A stretch of 64,000 nt of DNA from Erpobdella octoculata (GCA_963978895.1 OZ022242.1:28876306-28940305); one strand, 5' to 3'. Counted from the first letter of the stretch, positions 11,296 through 28,235 are shown. The notes: generated by a model not told the origin, from the sequence alone. Program-made: numbers and translations.

Positions 11296-13480
11296 GTCCG
11301 GACCCAAGAATTCATGCACGAGATCAAATTTATCAATGTAAGCAAAGAATACGGCGCTATCGTCCGCGAACATCAGATCAGTGACAAAGTTGTTTTTGTC
11401 GTATTGAACACCACGCCTTCCTTCGAACGATTTCCTCATGATCGCATCGATCACGACGTTAAATAAAAGCGGAGAGGCGACGTCTCCCTGTCGGACACCG
11501 GTTTGAATGGTAAACTCGTCCGATAGGTCGTTTCGAATTCGGATGCAGCTGGTCGAACCACTATACGACGCTTGTAACAAACGGATGACTTTCGGTGGTA
11601 TGTTTTCGCTTTCCAATGCCGTCCACAATGATGGCCAATGGATGCAGTCGAAAGCCGATTTGAAGTCGATGAAGACAACAACAGTCCGCCGGCCACATCG
11701 AACCCTCTCTTCTACGAGTTGGCGTAGTGCGAAGATTTGATCGATGCATCCACGATTCGGTCGAAATCCGGCCTGTTCCTCACGGCACGATTGTTCACAA
11801 TGTTTTTGTAGTCGTGACTGAATGATCTTCGTAAATACTTTCCCAACGATTGAAAGGAGACTAATGCCGCGGTAGTTTTTGCATTCTCGACTGTCTCCTT
11901 TCTTCAAAATGGGAACGACGATCGCTTTCTTCTACGCTGATGGTACGCACTCCGTGTCCCAGATGCATGTCAATAGGACGTGTAGACGTTGCAATAGAAT
12001 GTCACCACCAGCTTTGATCATCTCGGCTGTAATTTGATCGATGCCTGGCGCTTTTCCGTTTTTGAGCGATTTGACGGCCGCTTTCACTTCCGCGATTGTT
12101 GGTACGTCGACGGGAAATGGGATCTGCGGTTGATCGATTTGTGGCGGGTCCGCGGCTGGTCCTGCAGGCGGATCGTGGTTGTATAGTTCGTGGAAGAATT
12201 CCCGCCACCTCTGTAATCGATCGGAGGACGAACTAACAAACTTTCCATCCGTTTTCCTGATGTTATCGTTGATCGATTTCGTTTTTCCGCCTAAACGTTG
12301 TAGTGTCTGATACAATGTTCGATATTCATGTCGTGATGCGGCTTCTTCCATTTCGGCTGCAACATCGTTCCAATACGCCTCTCGCTCGATCTTCATTTTC
12401 CGCCTTACCTCTTGATTAAGTCGCCGGTATTGTTCGAAATCGACGTGCTTGATTCTTTTCCGCTCAGCTACCAAATCCAGACACTCATCCGAAATCCATG
12501 GCTGCGTTCGTCGACGGATCGGTGGACATAACGGCGCCGCACATTCGATGACGGATTTGGTTATTTGTTTTTCTTCATCGTTGACATCATCCAATGTATT
12601 GAGGATCGCAAACTTGTTCGATAAAGCAAGCTGGAATTTGTGTAGAACTGCCGGATCGCGTAGGCACGTCCAGTTTCTCTTTACAGCCGCCGGCGTCTTC
12701 TTTTTTGCTTTTTGGAGTCGAAGTTGTATTTTGGCCCGCACGAGGTAGTGATCAGATCCGCAATCAGGGCCACGCATTGCTCGAACGTCGTTGAGCGTCG
12801 ATCGAAAACGCTTGTTGATCAGAACGTAGTCGAGCATGGCCGAATCTTTCCCCGACGGGTTTCTCCACGTGAGCCGATGCTTCTTCGGGTGTTGGAAGAG
12901 GCTGTTGCCAATGACGAGGTTGTTTACTGACGCAAACAACAACAGTCGCTGCCCATTGTCGTTGATTTTTCCGTGGCCGAATGGTCCAAGCGTTTCTTCC
13001 CAGCAACTACGGTTGTCGCCGACGTGAGCGTTAAAGACGCCTGCCAATATGGTAACTTCGGTTTGCAGTCGCAGCTTGTAGATCGGCGTAGAAAGCGTCT
13101 TTTGCAGCATCTGAGCTTGTTTCGGTCGGCGCGTAGACGGATAGGATGTGTTTCTTGATTGTGCCATCGATGGAAAGGACTGCCAGACGTTCAGAAATTG
13201 GTTGAAAGGCGACGACACTGTGGGCAGCCCGCTGGCCGACCATAAACCCAACACCCGCCTCTCGCTTGTCACCACCGGAGTAGAAGAGCGTAATAGTCTC
13301 GTCGGTCATCGGTGGGCTAATCATCATCGTCCCGGATCCCGTGAGTCGTAGTTCCGATATGGCGGCGATCGATATTTTGTAGTTGGTAATTTCGGTGGCG
13401 TTAATCTCCTTTTGGCCAACGTGATGACCCGTTTGTACGTTCCATGCGGCAATTCGTATCTCATTCTTTGGTTTAATAAA
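11296..13480 (-). pseudogene. RTE-type LINE (endonuclease and RT)
   Basis: Minus-strand element. Endonuclease: IRIAAWNVQTGHHVG, ISIAAISELRLTGSG, LSVYAPTE, then after a frameshift near 13050 ILAGVFNAHVGDN, RLTWRNPSGK and GSDHYLV. RT: LKNGKAPGIDQITAEMIK, then a TAG at about 11930 where a Trp is usual, VPILKKGDSRECKNYRGI, QAGFRPNRGCIDQ, VFIDFKSAFDCIHW, GVRQGDVASPLLFNVV and the catalytic LMFADDSAVF. It ends abruptly after the FADD box where the myosin retrocopy begins, so the RT C-terminus is lost. The EN and RT signatures are those of the RTE clade. Two lesions (one frameshift, one stop) apart from the truncation. Confidence 0.9.
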
Positions 13481-13600
13481 CGACCGAAAACGGGAAAGCG
13501 AACGGGAGTGGGAAAGCAGGTGGGAAAGGAAACGGGAGAGAAAGAGACAAACATTAGAAAAACCTCTAAAAAACCCGGGCAACGCCGGGTATCTCCGCTA

Positions 13601-13601
<1 letters not shown>
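13481..13601 (+). mobile_element. Helitron 3' end fragment
   Basis: GGGAAAGCGAACGGGAG-like body sequence, then AACCCGGGCAACGCCGGG (5-bp stem, 6-base loop), TATCTCCG and CTAG, stopping at T of a (TA)n tract. This is the hairpin plus CTRR terminus of a Helitron. Confidence 0.85.

Positions 13602-13641
<40 letters not shown>
13602..13641. repeat. (TA)n between two Helitron 3' ends
   Basis: A 40-base TA tract flanked on the left by a plus-oriented and on the right by a minus-oriented Helitron 3' terminus. Confidence 0.95.
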
Positions 13642-13642
<1 letters not shown>

Positions 13643-14217
13643 TAGCGGGGTTACCCGGCGTTGCCCGGGGTTTTTAGAGGTTTTTCTAATGTTTGTCTCT
13701 CTCGCTCCCGTTCCCTTCTCCACTTTCCCGTTTTCGTAGCGTTCCCGGTCGCTTTTCCGCTCTCGGTCGTTTTCCAGCTCCCGGTCGCTTTCCCGCTCAG
13801 AAGTTCTGTTATCGATTTTCTCTCTTGCTCGCGTTTCCTTCCAAGCTTGCTCTCCCGATTCCAGTCGCTTTCCGCGTTCCCGGTCGCTTTCCGCGTTCCC
13901 GGTCGCTTTCCGCGTTCCCGGTCGCTTTCCCGTTCCCGGTCGCTTTCCCGTTCCCGGTCGCTTTCCCGTTCCCGGTCGCTTTCCCGTTCTCGGTCGCTTT
14001 CCCGTTCCCGGTCGCTTTCCCGTTCCCGGTCGCTTTCCCGTTTCCGGTCGCTTTCCCGTTCCCGCTCACGCTTGCTCTCCCGTTCCCGGTCATGCTTGCT
14101 CTCCCATTCCCGGTCACGGTAGCTCTCCCGTTCCCGTTTCCGTTCCCGCTCATTTTCTCTTTTACATTCTTTCATAACTTCTGTTAGCCTATAAAACGCA
14201 AAATAGATTTGCTAAGA
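13642..14217 (-). mobile_element. Non-autonomous Helitron with 18-bp minisatellite
   Basis: The 3' terminus on the minus strand is CTAG at 13642 preceded by CCCCG and the CCCGG/CCGGG hairpin. The body 13860-14140 is a tandem array of an 18-base unit (AGCGACCGGGAACGGGAA), which gives spurious long open frames on both strands (SDRERE and ATGNGK repeats). The right end passes into a short TA run. No transposase. Close relatives lie at 29410-29700, 25735-26040 and 30340-30551. Confidence 0.8.
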
Positions 14218-14218
14218 C

Positions 14219-14606
14219 TATATATATATATATATATGAATGTTTGTGGGTTAGTTTGTCTATTATAGAAACGGGAAAGCACCCGGAACGGACAGCGAAC
14301 GGGAACAGAAAAGCAAGCGTGAGCGGGAATGGGAGAGCAAACGTGAGCGGGAACGGGGCAGCGACCGGGACGGGAAAACGACCGGGAGCGGGAAAGCGAC
14401 CGGGAGCGGGAAAGCGACCGGGAGCGGGAAAGCGACCGGGAGCGGGAAAGCGACCGGGAGCGGGAAAGCGACCGGCAGTGGGAAAACGACCGAAAACGGA
14501 AAAGCTAACAGGAGTGGGAAAGCAGGTGGGAAAGGAAACGGGAGAGAAAGAGACAAACATTAGAAAAACCTCAAAAAACCTGGGCAACGCCGGGTATCTC
14601 CGCTAG
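14219..14606 (+). mobile_element. Short non-autonomous Helitron
   Basis: The 5' side is a TA run followed by TGAATGTTTGTGGGTTAG, the usual Helitron head of this family. The body is a GGGAGCGGGAAAGCGACC array. The 3' terminus GGGCAACGCCGGG plus TATCTCCGCTAG ends at 14606 and is followed by T. At about 390 bases it is one of the smallest complete copies here. Confidence 0.8.
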
Positions 14607-14690
14607 TACATACATAAACACACACACAGACACACATACATGCACATACACATACATACATACACACATACATACGCACATACATATATA
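14607..14690. repeat. CA/TACA-rich microsatellite
   Basis: Interrupted (ACAC) and (TACA) repeats between two Helitron pieces. Confidence 0.9.
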
Positions 14691-16460
<1,770 letters not shown>

Positions 16461-16559
16461 TAATTAGTGTATTATGTATGTTCGTCGCGTGTATATGTAT
16501 GTTTATATATATATGTTTGTTTATATATATATATATATATATATACATATATATCTGTT

Positions 16560-17071
<512 letters not shown>

Positions 17072-17338
17072 ACTGAGCCACCGACCATCCCCAATAAAGG
17101 ATGGCTAGAAGTCCTTCGGAGCTACTTAACATTAGACTACGACTATGATAGGCTCAGAACTCCTTATTTCGGTTCGACAACTAGACTGCTGCCAGATAGG
17201 TAATTTATGAAGTGAAACATTGCGTTGAAATGTTTCGAGAGGCCACAAATAGGATGACTAACTGTCACCACAAGTAACGCAAATATTTGTAAGACTCTAC
17301 TAGGAATCGAACCCACGTGTCTACGGCAACACCGCCTT
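17072..17338 (-). mobile_element. tRNA-derived SINE-A, minus copy
   Basis: Reverse complement of the SINE at 17377 and 38769. It contains the B-box half of the tRNA-like head (about 17303-17338, truncated there), the tail hairpin at 17216-17234 (AACATT, loop TCAACGC, AATGTT), the distal tail, and then the junction hairpin 17085-17104 and the first bases of a second unit. It therefore spans a unit boundary of a tandem arrangement. Confidence 0.85.
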
Positions 17339-17356
17339 GACATAAAAAGTTACCGT

Positions 17357-17553
17357 TCTAGCCATCCTTTATTGGGGATGGTCGGTGGCTCAGTTGGTAA
17401 GAGCGCTTGCATTTAGGCAAGGCGGTGTTGCCGTAGACACGTGGGTTCGATTCCTAGTAGAGTCTTACAAATATTTGCGTTACTTGTGGTGACAGTTAGT
17501 CATCCTATTTGTGGCCTCTCGAAACATTTCAACGCAATGTTTCACTTCATAAA
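17357..17553 (+). mobile_element. tRNA-derived SINE-A, plus copy
   Basis: Head hairpin CCATCC/GGATGG (17362-17381, loop TTTATTGG), then a tRNA-like body with A box TGGCTCAGTTGG (17386-17397), a class II-type variable arm (GTGT/ACAC) and B box GGTTCGATTCC (17444-17454). The tail hairpin is at 17523-17541 and the end CTTCATAA joins (TA)n. Class II shape suggests a Leu or Ser tRNA ancestor. It forms an inverted pair with the minus copy to its left. Confidence 0.88.
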
Positions 17554-17576
17554 ATATATATATATATATATATATA

Positions 17577-17829
17577 TGGCGTCGCCCGAGTACTTTTTTT
17601 GGTTTTTTTATGTATAGGCTACATTTATATATAATATAAATAGCCTGGTCAGTTTAGAATTAAAATTAAAAACACACATGTTGCCCGGCCATTTTAGAAT
17701 CAGTTGAAATGAGGCAATTGAGATTATTTTTTAAATATTTATTGACATCAAATTGAATGTTATTGTTGAGCGTAATGGATGGTCAACCTTCAAAAATAAA
17801 TGAATAAAAAGTTACCGTTCACTAAACCT
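17577..17829 (-). mobile_element. Decayed Helitron 3' piece and AT-rich flank
   Basis: GGCGTCGCCCGAGTAC... AATAGCCTGGTCAGTTTAG matches 16626-16690, so it is the same Helitron family without its terminal CTAG. After about 17700 the sequence is AT-rich with no gene. Confidence 0.5.
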
Positions 17830-19060
17830 CTGTTTAATAAAATAAAATTAGTTAAAGCACTACGGTATATCTCAGACTGAGCTTAACTGGTTTAGAAATT
17901 ATTTGTCTGGGAGATCTCAATGTGTACAATTTAACAATGAATTGTCCAGTTTCAAATCTATTACTTGTGGTGTTCCCCAAGGATCTATACTCGGGCTGCT
18001 TCTGTTCATAATCTACGTTAATGATCTCTCCAATAGCTCTCTGTTTTTTAAATATTTTCTATTTGCTGATGACACAACTGCTTTCATTTCAAATAAATCT
18101 TTACCAGATTTGATACAAAAAACAAACACTGAACTGAATAAATTATCCTTTTGGTTTAAATGCAATAAATTATCTCTCAATGCTGATAAAACTAACTACA
18201 TTGTATTTCATAATCCTCGTAAAAGGTTTTCCCCAGACAACATAGAACTAACAGTTGATGGCTCTAAAATAGATAATGTTTCAGTAACAAAATTTTTAGG
18301 AGTCTACGTTGATCAACACTTAACATGGGCTCATCATGTAAACTATGTTTTCAAAAGAGTTTCCCTGCATTCAGATATAATTCATCGTCTTTCGTGGTTT
18401 CTTCCTAGCAAGGTTTTGCTGACACTGTACTTTTCATTAATATATCCTTTCATTAACTATTGTAATTTTATATGGTGTATCAACTACAGAAGTCGAATAA
18501 CAAAAATAATGATTCTACAAAAACGTATTATTAGAGCAATTTTTCACCTGCCCAGGAGTCATTCAACCAAAACCACTCTGATAAACAACCATTTGTTGAC
18601 AATTGATCAAGTCTGTCTATATCAATCAGCAATTTACATGTATAAGTACGCACATGATCTTTCAACGAGTCACCTTTATAAAGCAGAAGAAGTTCACAAC
18701 CATTTTGTGCGTTCTAAACACTGTTTCCGTTCAGGATTGATCCGCTCGACACTTGGAATGCACTCGATAAAATTTGTTGGTCCTAAGATCTGGAATTCTC
18801 TGCCGCATGACATCAACAAAAGTTCTCTCAGCTCATTCAAGGCTTCTGTGAAAAACTACCTGCTGCACAAGACTTTGAAAGACTTCATACCAATTCAGTG
18901 AAGATATTTGCTCTTTTGTAAATTTTTACTTTTTTACAATTTTATGTACAGGGTTACAGTCTCGCAGGAACATTTGTTCTTTTTCTGTTGCCCCTTATTT
19001 GATTTTTGTCGAAATTGTGATTTTTTTTTATAAATAAATTTGTGAAAAAAAAATATTCAA
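17830..19060 (+). pseudogene. LINE RT C-terminal two thirds
   Basis: Begins inside RT (LNWFRNYLSGRSQC) and is then open for 332 codons from 17903: ITCGVPQGSILGLLLFIIY, YFLFADDTTAFI (catalytic), KCNKLSLNADKTNYIVF, TKFLGVYVDQHLTWAHH, SLIYPFINYCNFIW, LQKRIIRAIFHLPRS, FVGPKIWNSLPHDI, stop at 18899-18901. The upstream palm, fingers and endonuclease are missing through 5' truncation. A 3' UTR ends in an A-rich tail near 19060. The motifs resemble the element at 50009-53015 (KTNYI.F, NKLSLN, IIFHLP), so both belong to one broad family, probably Jockey/CR1 superclade. Confidence 0.88.
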
Positions 19061-19086
19061 TCACACGTAGGCACTCTAATGTAATG

Positions 19087-20650
19087 CCTTATAGTGAACA
19101 ATGTTTTTAATTTTTCCATCCGTACACAGAACAAATAGCGCCGATGGTTTGCAGACTCTCGAGCAAGTTAGATACAACTGACCGTGGGAAAAACACGGGA
19201 ATTCAAGGTTTATTCCACACACTTCGTACGATTGACCATGGGATTAATTAATCGTCATTGCGAATGCCAGACACACCGGAAACTGGACCCGTTTAAATTC
19301 AAAAAGAAAATTAGTTGGTATTCTTGGAATAAGCACATCTTCGCCTTTGAACTTTCCTATAATTATTTTAATATTATAGTAACCTCAATCAAATTAACAG
19401 CGAGCCATGTTCCGTTGCACAATTTTGGTTGATATAGATTTTGTAGCATCATAATCACCGATCCAACCTTGAGGTGTAAATTCTGTGGTGGTAATCCTGG
19501 CAGATCCAGTTAATTTTAAAATTCAGTTGGATAGTTGACGACCTCATTTGGATCAGTAATGGAATAAATCAGCTTGAATGAATGAATTTGTCCATTAAGT
19601 CACTCCAATATGTTATATTTAAATCAGCTACATCCTTATTTTGTTCCCCGCTAAAATGGTTTGTTTGCTCAACCAAGCATGTTTTTTTTTAAATTTACAC
19701 CAATGTTCGGGAACAATTTAAAAATTAATTCTTCTTTTGACATTGTGAATTGACAAAAAGTTGGTGGAAACGAAATGAAGCCAGTAAAAGTGTCAACAGG
19801 ATTGGCGAAGTAATAACAGGTTTGAGATTTCTTTCCATTTGGGTTGCATGTGAAAGTAATAAATAAATCTGGTCGACTGTTTTGGCACACATAAGTCATA
19901 GCATCTTGTGCAGGTGTCTCGGCTTCCCACATATGTTGCTGGTAAAATGGTAAGTCTGCCAAAATAAATTATTTTCATTTCCATCTGCATTCATAGCATC
20001 GCGTAAATGAATAAATGAATACATTCTTCAGACCGTATTTTTTTCTGATTTAGACGTATATATGTCAAACGTTCCGTTTCAATTTTGACATATATATCCC
20101 CTGCAAACTGAAGAAGCAATCGGCGACATTTCAAAATGTGGTTGTCTTCGTTCAGACAAATCCTGAAAAGGCATGCATAAAAATTCATCAAGCTGACATT
20201 TTTGTTTGTTTCTTGACCTATAAAAAAAATAATCTACTTTGATTAAGGATAGAAATGGAATCAGTTTAAAAAAAAAACATTATTTATTGGGTTATTTCTG
20301 TAATTATTTCTGTTATGCTTACATTGATAAAGATAATTCAATTGAAATAGATGCACCCCACTCTTAGGCAGTTGTACTGAAGGTGATAAATATCGACGGA
20401 GAAAAGCACATCAATGAACTATGTGTACATTATACATACACACATTAATAACATCAGGAAATTTAAGAAAAAGCTTGTATATTCATTTAGATAGGTAACA
20501 TTGGTTGTCTTTTACAGTGATTTTTAATTTCAAATTAATACATACTTGTCGCTGGCATAATCATCTTGATCAATAAATGGTATCCATCTTCTCCTCGGCA
20601 AAATATTAGAGAGTATTGTAATGCATCATATGAACGGTGTGTTTTGTTGA
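19087..20650 (-). pseudogene. Decayed autonomous Helitron (Rep and helicase pieces)
   Basis: Read from 20650 downward: YDALQYSLIF.RGEDGYHL, then VSLMNFYACLFRICLNED, YVKIETERLTYIRLNQKK, LGRLTILPATYVGS, and DLFITFTCNPKWKEI around 19830, all typical of the Helitron N-domain/Rep protein. After a large internal deletion the helicase C-terminus follows: VVNYPTEF..LDLPGLPPQ, LHLKVGSVIMMLQNL, GEDVLIPRIPTNF and, at about 19120-19200, PCFSHGQLYLTCSRV, equivalent to Pif1 helicase motif VI. Rep endonuclease catalytic residues (HUH, tyrosines) are not seen. Many stops and frameshifts make it dead. It is a candidate relative of the source of the short Helitrons nearby. Confidence 0.85.
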
Positions 20651-22837
<2,187 letters not shown>

Positions 22838-22865
22838 TATATATATATATAAAGATAGATATATA

Positions 22866-22945
22866 TAGATATAGATATATAGATTCCCGCTCCCTCATTT
22901 TGTGCCCGATTTCAATTTTTCACAACTTTCTTTCCCTCTTAATTA
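22866..22945 (-). mobile_element. Helitron body fragment
   Basis: ATTCCCGCTCCCTCATTTTGTG and following bases are a diverged reverse copy of the segment at 29285-29335. Too short to assign ends. Confidence 0.5.
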
Positions 22946-23548
<603 letters not shown>

Positions 23549-23645
23549 AGAAGAAGAAGGTTAATATCGCCCTTTTGATAAGGCGACCAAGATTGAACAG
23601 CAAAATCAAGATGTGTGCGGACGTAGGAGAGGTAAAGTGGTTACC
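23549..23645 (-). pseudogene. LINE RT fragment, 95 bases
   Basis: The reverse complement matches 7088-7175 (CTCTCCTACGTCCGC, CAATCTTGGTCGCC, AAAAGGGCGATATTAACC), the RT thumb of the CR1-like element at 7003. Flanked by (ATTT)n. Confidence 0.85.
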
Positions 23646-23744
23646 TTGTCCGAGACTCGGTCAGTTTTTTTCCAACAAAAAATTATGTATCCATGTTGAA
23701 TATGTTGATGCGTAAAATAATCCATTTAAATTAACGCTCAGACA

Positions 23745-23865
<121 letters not shown>

Positions 23866-23949
23866 TATAAAGCGACAGAGAACGGATAACAATTTCAGCA
23901 GTGATGAAATTATGCTGCAATGAACGAACGATCAGACGAGTTCCATTGC

Positions 23950-25420
23950 AGAGTCCTTTTTGGGGTTGAGATTGCGTAGAAGCATAATTATTACTCCCTA
24001 CTTCAAAGCTAAGATATGTAGACGTGAAGGCATTTCTGATGGAGTTAGATTGTGCAGAAATTCCGAAGGATAGTTCAGTTCATTGACTGCGTTTTCGGAA
24101 ATTAATTTATCGGCACTATAATAGAGATGAAAATCACTTTTCTGTTCATTTCTAATGTTTCCTTGTTTGTTGGAGCTAAAATCGCACGTTTTGAAAGTTC
24201 TTCAACGGGCATGTTTCTTAAATCGCTAACGTAAATCTGTTCGATAATATTCTAATCTGAAATTATTTGTCGAGGAATCTCGATAGAATTCACTGGAACT
24301 CCTGGTATTTCAGGCAAACTTTCAAATCCAACATTGAGAAGCCAGTCGTTGTGAATATTTTGAATTCCTATTTGCATGTTAGTTAGCAATTCCAATTTTG
24401 TGAACTGTTGCAATAAATTGCTAGATTTTATACAACACTCTATGATATCTGTTCATGTTCCTCTTGCAACGACTGGCAGTGTCTGTCTAAAATTGCTTCC
24501 AATAACCATGACTTTACCTTTGAATTCTGCATGACATCGCAAAGAACTTCAATATGAACTTCTGTGGCAATTATTGGGATCCGTGGCAGCAAAACACTTT
24601 CGCCTCAGAACTTGCCGTTCAAAATGCTGGCTTCGACAATATTTTTCATCAATTTTTTAATTACTATTCGGGTGCCATTGAACAGCCGCGGTGGGTTCAA
24701 ATTCCGAAGTAGAATAACCGGAGATCCAACTTTAAGTTGTAGACGATGCGGTGACATGCCTGGCAAATTCAATGAGTTCAAAAACTTTGTTGGATAACTT
24801 ACGGCTTCGCTGGCATCGCAAAGGGTATCAATTGATTTGTATGACACCAATTCGCCTGGCAACATCTGCTATATCTTGTAACTTAAATTATTGACATCCA
24901 CTTTTTTGCTGCCAAAATGACTCTTTCTGCCAGCCACTCATGATTTTTGTATTGTGTTTGTAAATTGGGAAATACACTGTCAATGAGAGATATTTGCAAA
25001 TTAACAATTGTGCAGAAATTGGTTGGCAATTTTATTCAGCCAGTATTTTGATGGAAAGCAGCTTTTCCATCACCGATATCTAACAATTGTTTTGAGAATG
25101 TGTCGGCAGATGGATCTTGAAGCATTTGAACACGCATGTTTACTTTTAGCTGCACTTTTTCAACATAATCCCACAGTATCGATGATTTCAAGCAAGCCTT
25201 GATTTCATCGGCGTTAAGTTGAATGGGGAGTGACGGGAAGTGTTTTTCTGAAATCACCTGAAAGAAGTAACAGAGTGCCGCCAAAATAGTTCGTCATTGT
25301 TTTTTATATCTGTTAGTGTCCTGTTCAACGCCTCAAGCGAATGTTTGTGTGCCATAGTGCATTCATCCCAGATGATAATTTTGCATTGTTTCAGCACTGT
25401 GGCCATGGAAGATTTTTTTT
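23950..25420 (-). pseudogene. Decayed Helitron helicase (Pif1-like)
   Basis: From 25420 downward: ATVLKQCKIIIWDECTMAHK (Walker B and motif II region) and HSLEALNRTLTDI, then after a break HFPSLPIQLNADEIKACLK, VQLKVNMRVQMLQDPSA, FSKQLLDIGDGK, then YKSIDTLCDASEAVSYP, LNSLNLPGMSPHRLQLK, GSPVILLRNLNPPRL and NGTRIVIKKLMKN. This is a collinear Helitron helicase C-terminal domain. At 24240-24560 a second diverged segment (GKVMVIGSNFRQTLPVVARG, TKLELLTNMQI) shows duplication or nesting of a second copy. The Walker A motif and Rep domain are absent. Stops and frameshifts throughout. Confidence 0.85.
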
Positions 25421-25434
25421 TTAATGATCTTATT

Positions 25435-26087
25435 TAACTTCACCTTCTCTATGTTTGTTTGTCTGTGGTGATCAAATCTTAGAAACAAAAATTCACTCAC
25501 ATTTCGACCACCAAGAGCTCTAAAACTTTCCGGAAAGCTTTATTCTGGATGACAATACATGAATTAGATCTTAAATATATTAAAATTAATCAAAGCAAAA
25601 TAATTCCTGCCATCTGATGACTAATAAAATTGTTAATAAAAATATGTTTTCCGTAACAAAGTTTGAAGGCTTCAAGCAGTTCTTAATAAATCTATTTTAC
25701 GTTTTATTGCAAAAATAATTCAGGATTGACTGGAACAAAGAAAAAGATCTGGAGCGGAAGAGCAAGCGGAAAAACGAGCGGGATTGGGAAAACGAGTAAA
25801 AGCGGGAGAGCAACGAAAAACTGGAGTGCGAGAAAAAACGGGAGAGTATATGGGAACGGGAGAGCCGGTGAGAACGGGGAAGGAATCGGGAATGGGAGAA
25901 CGAACGGAAGCGGGAACTGAAGCGGAAACGAGAAAGCGACCGTAACCTGGAGCGTGAGCCGCAAAAGGATAGGAAGTGGGAAAGCAAACAAGAGTGCAAA
26001 AACAAGCGATGATGGTAGACAGGAACAAGAGGGAAAACGATAGAAAAACCGCTAAAACCCCCGGGCAACGCCGGGTAACCCCTTTAG
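25435..26087 (+). mobile_element. Non-autonomous Helitron
   Basis: The 5' body (TGTTTGTTTGTCTGTGGTGA, then AAGAGCTCTAAAACTTTCC) matches 2085-2200 in inverse. An array of GGGAGAGC/GGGAACGGG units at 25735-26040 is a degenerate form of the 18-base minisatellite. The 3' end CCCCGGGCAACGCCGGG, TAACCCC, TTTAG carries TTTAG in place of CTAG. The exact 5' terminus is not resolved. Confidence 0.7.
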
Positions 26088-28104
26088 TAAAAACATAAAT
26101 TGAGCCCCCCCCCCCACAATTTTTACGAAAGTATAACAGTGTTCTTAAATATTTTGCCAACTAGAATCAGGCCTAAAAAACACACAAATGCTTGAATTAG
26201 TAAATAATTTTATTATCAACAACAAAATAAAGTTATCCATATACAAAACGTTAAAAATAGTTTTTTTTATTAATTACAAATTGAATATCTGTTTATAAAC
26301 CAACTTTTCTGTAAAAAACATCATTAGGTCATTGATCCAAATTTTCAGATCTGGCAACGTATGACTAAACACAGGATCTGGTGAATAAATTCTTACCTCA
26401 TCTTATGTTTGTCCTTGAAATTAATTTATTGTAAATGCAAAGGCCTGCTTTATTGTTTTTTTCTGAGAACGAAAGGAAGTACTGGACTCGTTGTAGTCAA
26501 ATCTATTTTAGGAATAAACACAATTTTTTTACCTGCCCCATTAAAATTTGGTTTTAAATCTCTAAGCATTGATCAGGTTCCATTGAAGAGTCCTTATTAA
26601 GAGCTTTTAAATACAATATTAGTCAACCAATTTTTAATTGAAGTTTATATAGTTTCATTCTGGACGAGCTTGTTCATTGAAAAACTCAATTGTGTAATTT
26701 TGCGTGTCTTCATCATTTCCATTCTCAATTGCGTCCGCACTTGATCGCCTTCACGTGTATTTAACACATTTTGTATAGATTTCATCAACTTCCGAGTTTT
26801 TTGAACATAATATAGCTCTACTGGTCAAATAACTATTTCAATATTTTAAATGGTTATTCATTCTCCAAAAATTTTATTAATTAAAGAATCTTTACATATC
26901 ATATTTTGAGTAATTCTTATTATATCATCAGGAAGCCCATAACGTGTTTTTCTTGCGATATTCGCAAACAACGCTTAATGGTCCGCAGTAATGTGAGCCA
27001 ACCTTTTTTCATTAATAATTTTTTCGACGACTACTCTTATGCTAGGACAACGTAATCTAAGTCTTTGTAAAGCACCCTTTTTTTAATTTTTGCTGACCTG
27101 TGAAATTTCATAGAATTATTCTACGCCTTCGTGCATCTGTTTCTGGCTACTGATCTATCTCTGCTCTTCGTTCATGTTGTCTTTTTGTAAATCATTTTCT
27201 TGAATTTGAAATCATTGTTTTTCACTCATATTTGCACAATTATTTTGCATATAATCAGCCCATATGCATTTTTTAACGTTATGTTTATTAACTTTTGTTT
27301 GGTGGCATCCTTCAGAAACAGCATTTTTTGAAATGAATTATTATTTTATAAACTCAGTTATATTGTCCTTAAATGGTTATAATCCCAAATGTGAGATAAT
27401 TTAAAAAAATGAAAATCGAAATTTTTTTAGATAGGTACTATCGTTGTTTTTAGTGCACATTTTTCAAATATAATTTCTAGAATAATTTAATAATTTCTTC
27501 AGCGGCGACTTTGGAATTAATTTCTCGAATTTGAGATCACTGCTCCTCAGTCATATTTGCACGATAATTTCACATATAATTTACCTGTCTGTAGTGACAA
27601 TTTAATATTAACTGTTTACAGAAATAATAAAAAGCATAAGCTTCTAAACAACTAATTTTTGTGTGCTGAGGAAAAGACAATTTTAAAATGTACATATAGC
27701 AACTTTATTTCAATCAGAAAAAAAGAATAAAAATAAATAAAATAAAAAATAAAATAAAATCAGCAATATCTTTAGCTACTAACATTGTTTGGAATTACTC
27801 ACAAATACAGTTCGAACGGAGGCGTGTGGTTGATATAAGGACGGGCATAAACGAATAAAAAAAGAGTTATAGAAGTTTAAAATGATTTAAATGTGTTTTA
27901 CCTAGCGTTTTAAAAAAGTAAAATAAATCATTTTTTATTTGTGTTTTATGTGTTTTATGATGCCAAATTACCATAATTGACATCATATAGTACTACAGAC
28001 ATACACTGTCAATTATGTATATAGAGATTTATTTTAACTTCAAATCCAATTCTTAAAAATTCAATTTATCAACAACAAACTCAAACCCTTTTTTCTTTTC
28101 TGAC
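26088..28104. other. No gene recognised (intron-like)
   Basis: AT-rich sequence. Minus-strand patches around 26690-27090 give peptide runs such as RLRLRCPSIRVVVEKI and GDQVRTQLRMEMMKTRK, separated by stops. They look like decayed coding DNA that I cannot assign. A search with these patches against transposase databases would decide it. Confidence 0.4.
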
Positions 28105-28235
28105 CTGCAAAGCCATAAATTTCAGATGATCTCTCCGACATTTCTCATAACATTCTGTAAATGAATTGACGACTGTGTCCATTCCAAGATTTGTTAATTT
28201 CTCATAGCAGCCAAAAAAATAGTTTATTGATGTAT
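28105..28235 (-). CDS. Host exon D: start of WSC-like domain
   Basis: 131-base exon with acceptor ACAG at its upstream (28236) side and donor GTCAGA at its lower end. In phase 1 it reads (D)TSINYFFGCYEKLTN, LGMDTVVNSFTECYEKC, RRDHLKFMALQ. Y.GCY, then a spaced C...C and ALQ is the amino-terminal half of a WSC (cysteine-rich, carbohydrate-binding) domain. The second half would be in a further exon, not found in this window. The entry phase (1) matches the exit of exon C, and the exit phase is 0. Likely an extracellular protein; gene identity unknown. Confidence 0.7.

Noticed and set aside
13031..13582. A novel N-terminal domain (FFRGFSNVCLFLSRF...) on the RTE endonuclease
   Set aside because: That part is Helitron 3' sequence read on the opposite strand; the endonuclease begins at IRIAAWNV.
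13651..14606. Arg/Ser- and Pro-rich frames resembling SR proteins
   Set aside because: Helitron minisatellite translated in several phases on both strands; no splice or start context.
17374..17470. Functional tRNA gene
   Set aside because: A and B boxes and a class II-type arm are present, but the acceptor stem does not close, and the unit is repeated with SINE tails.
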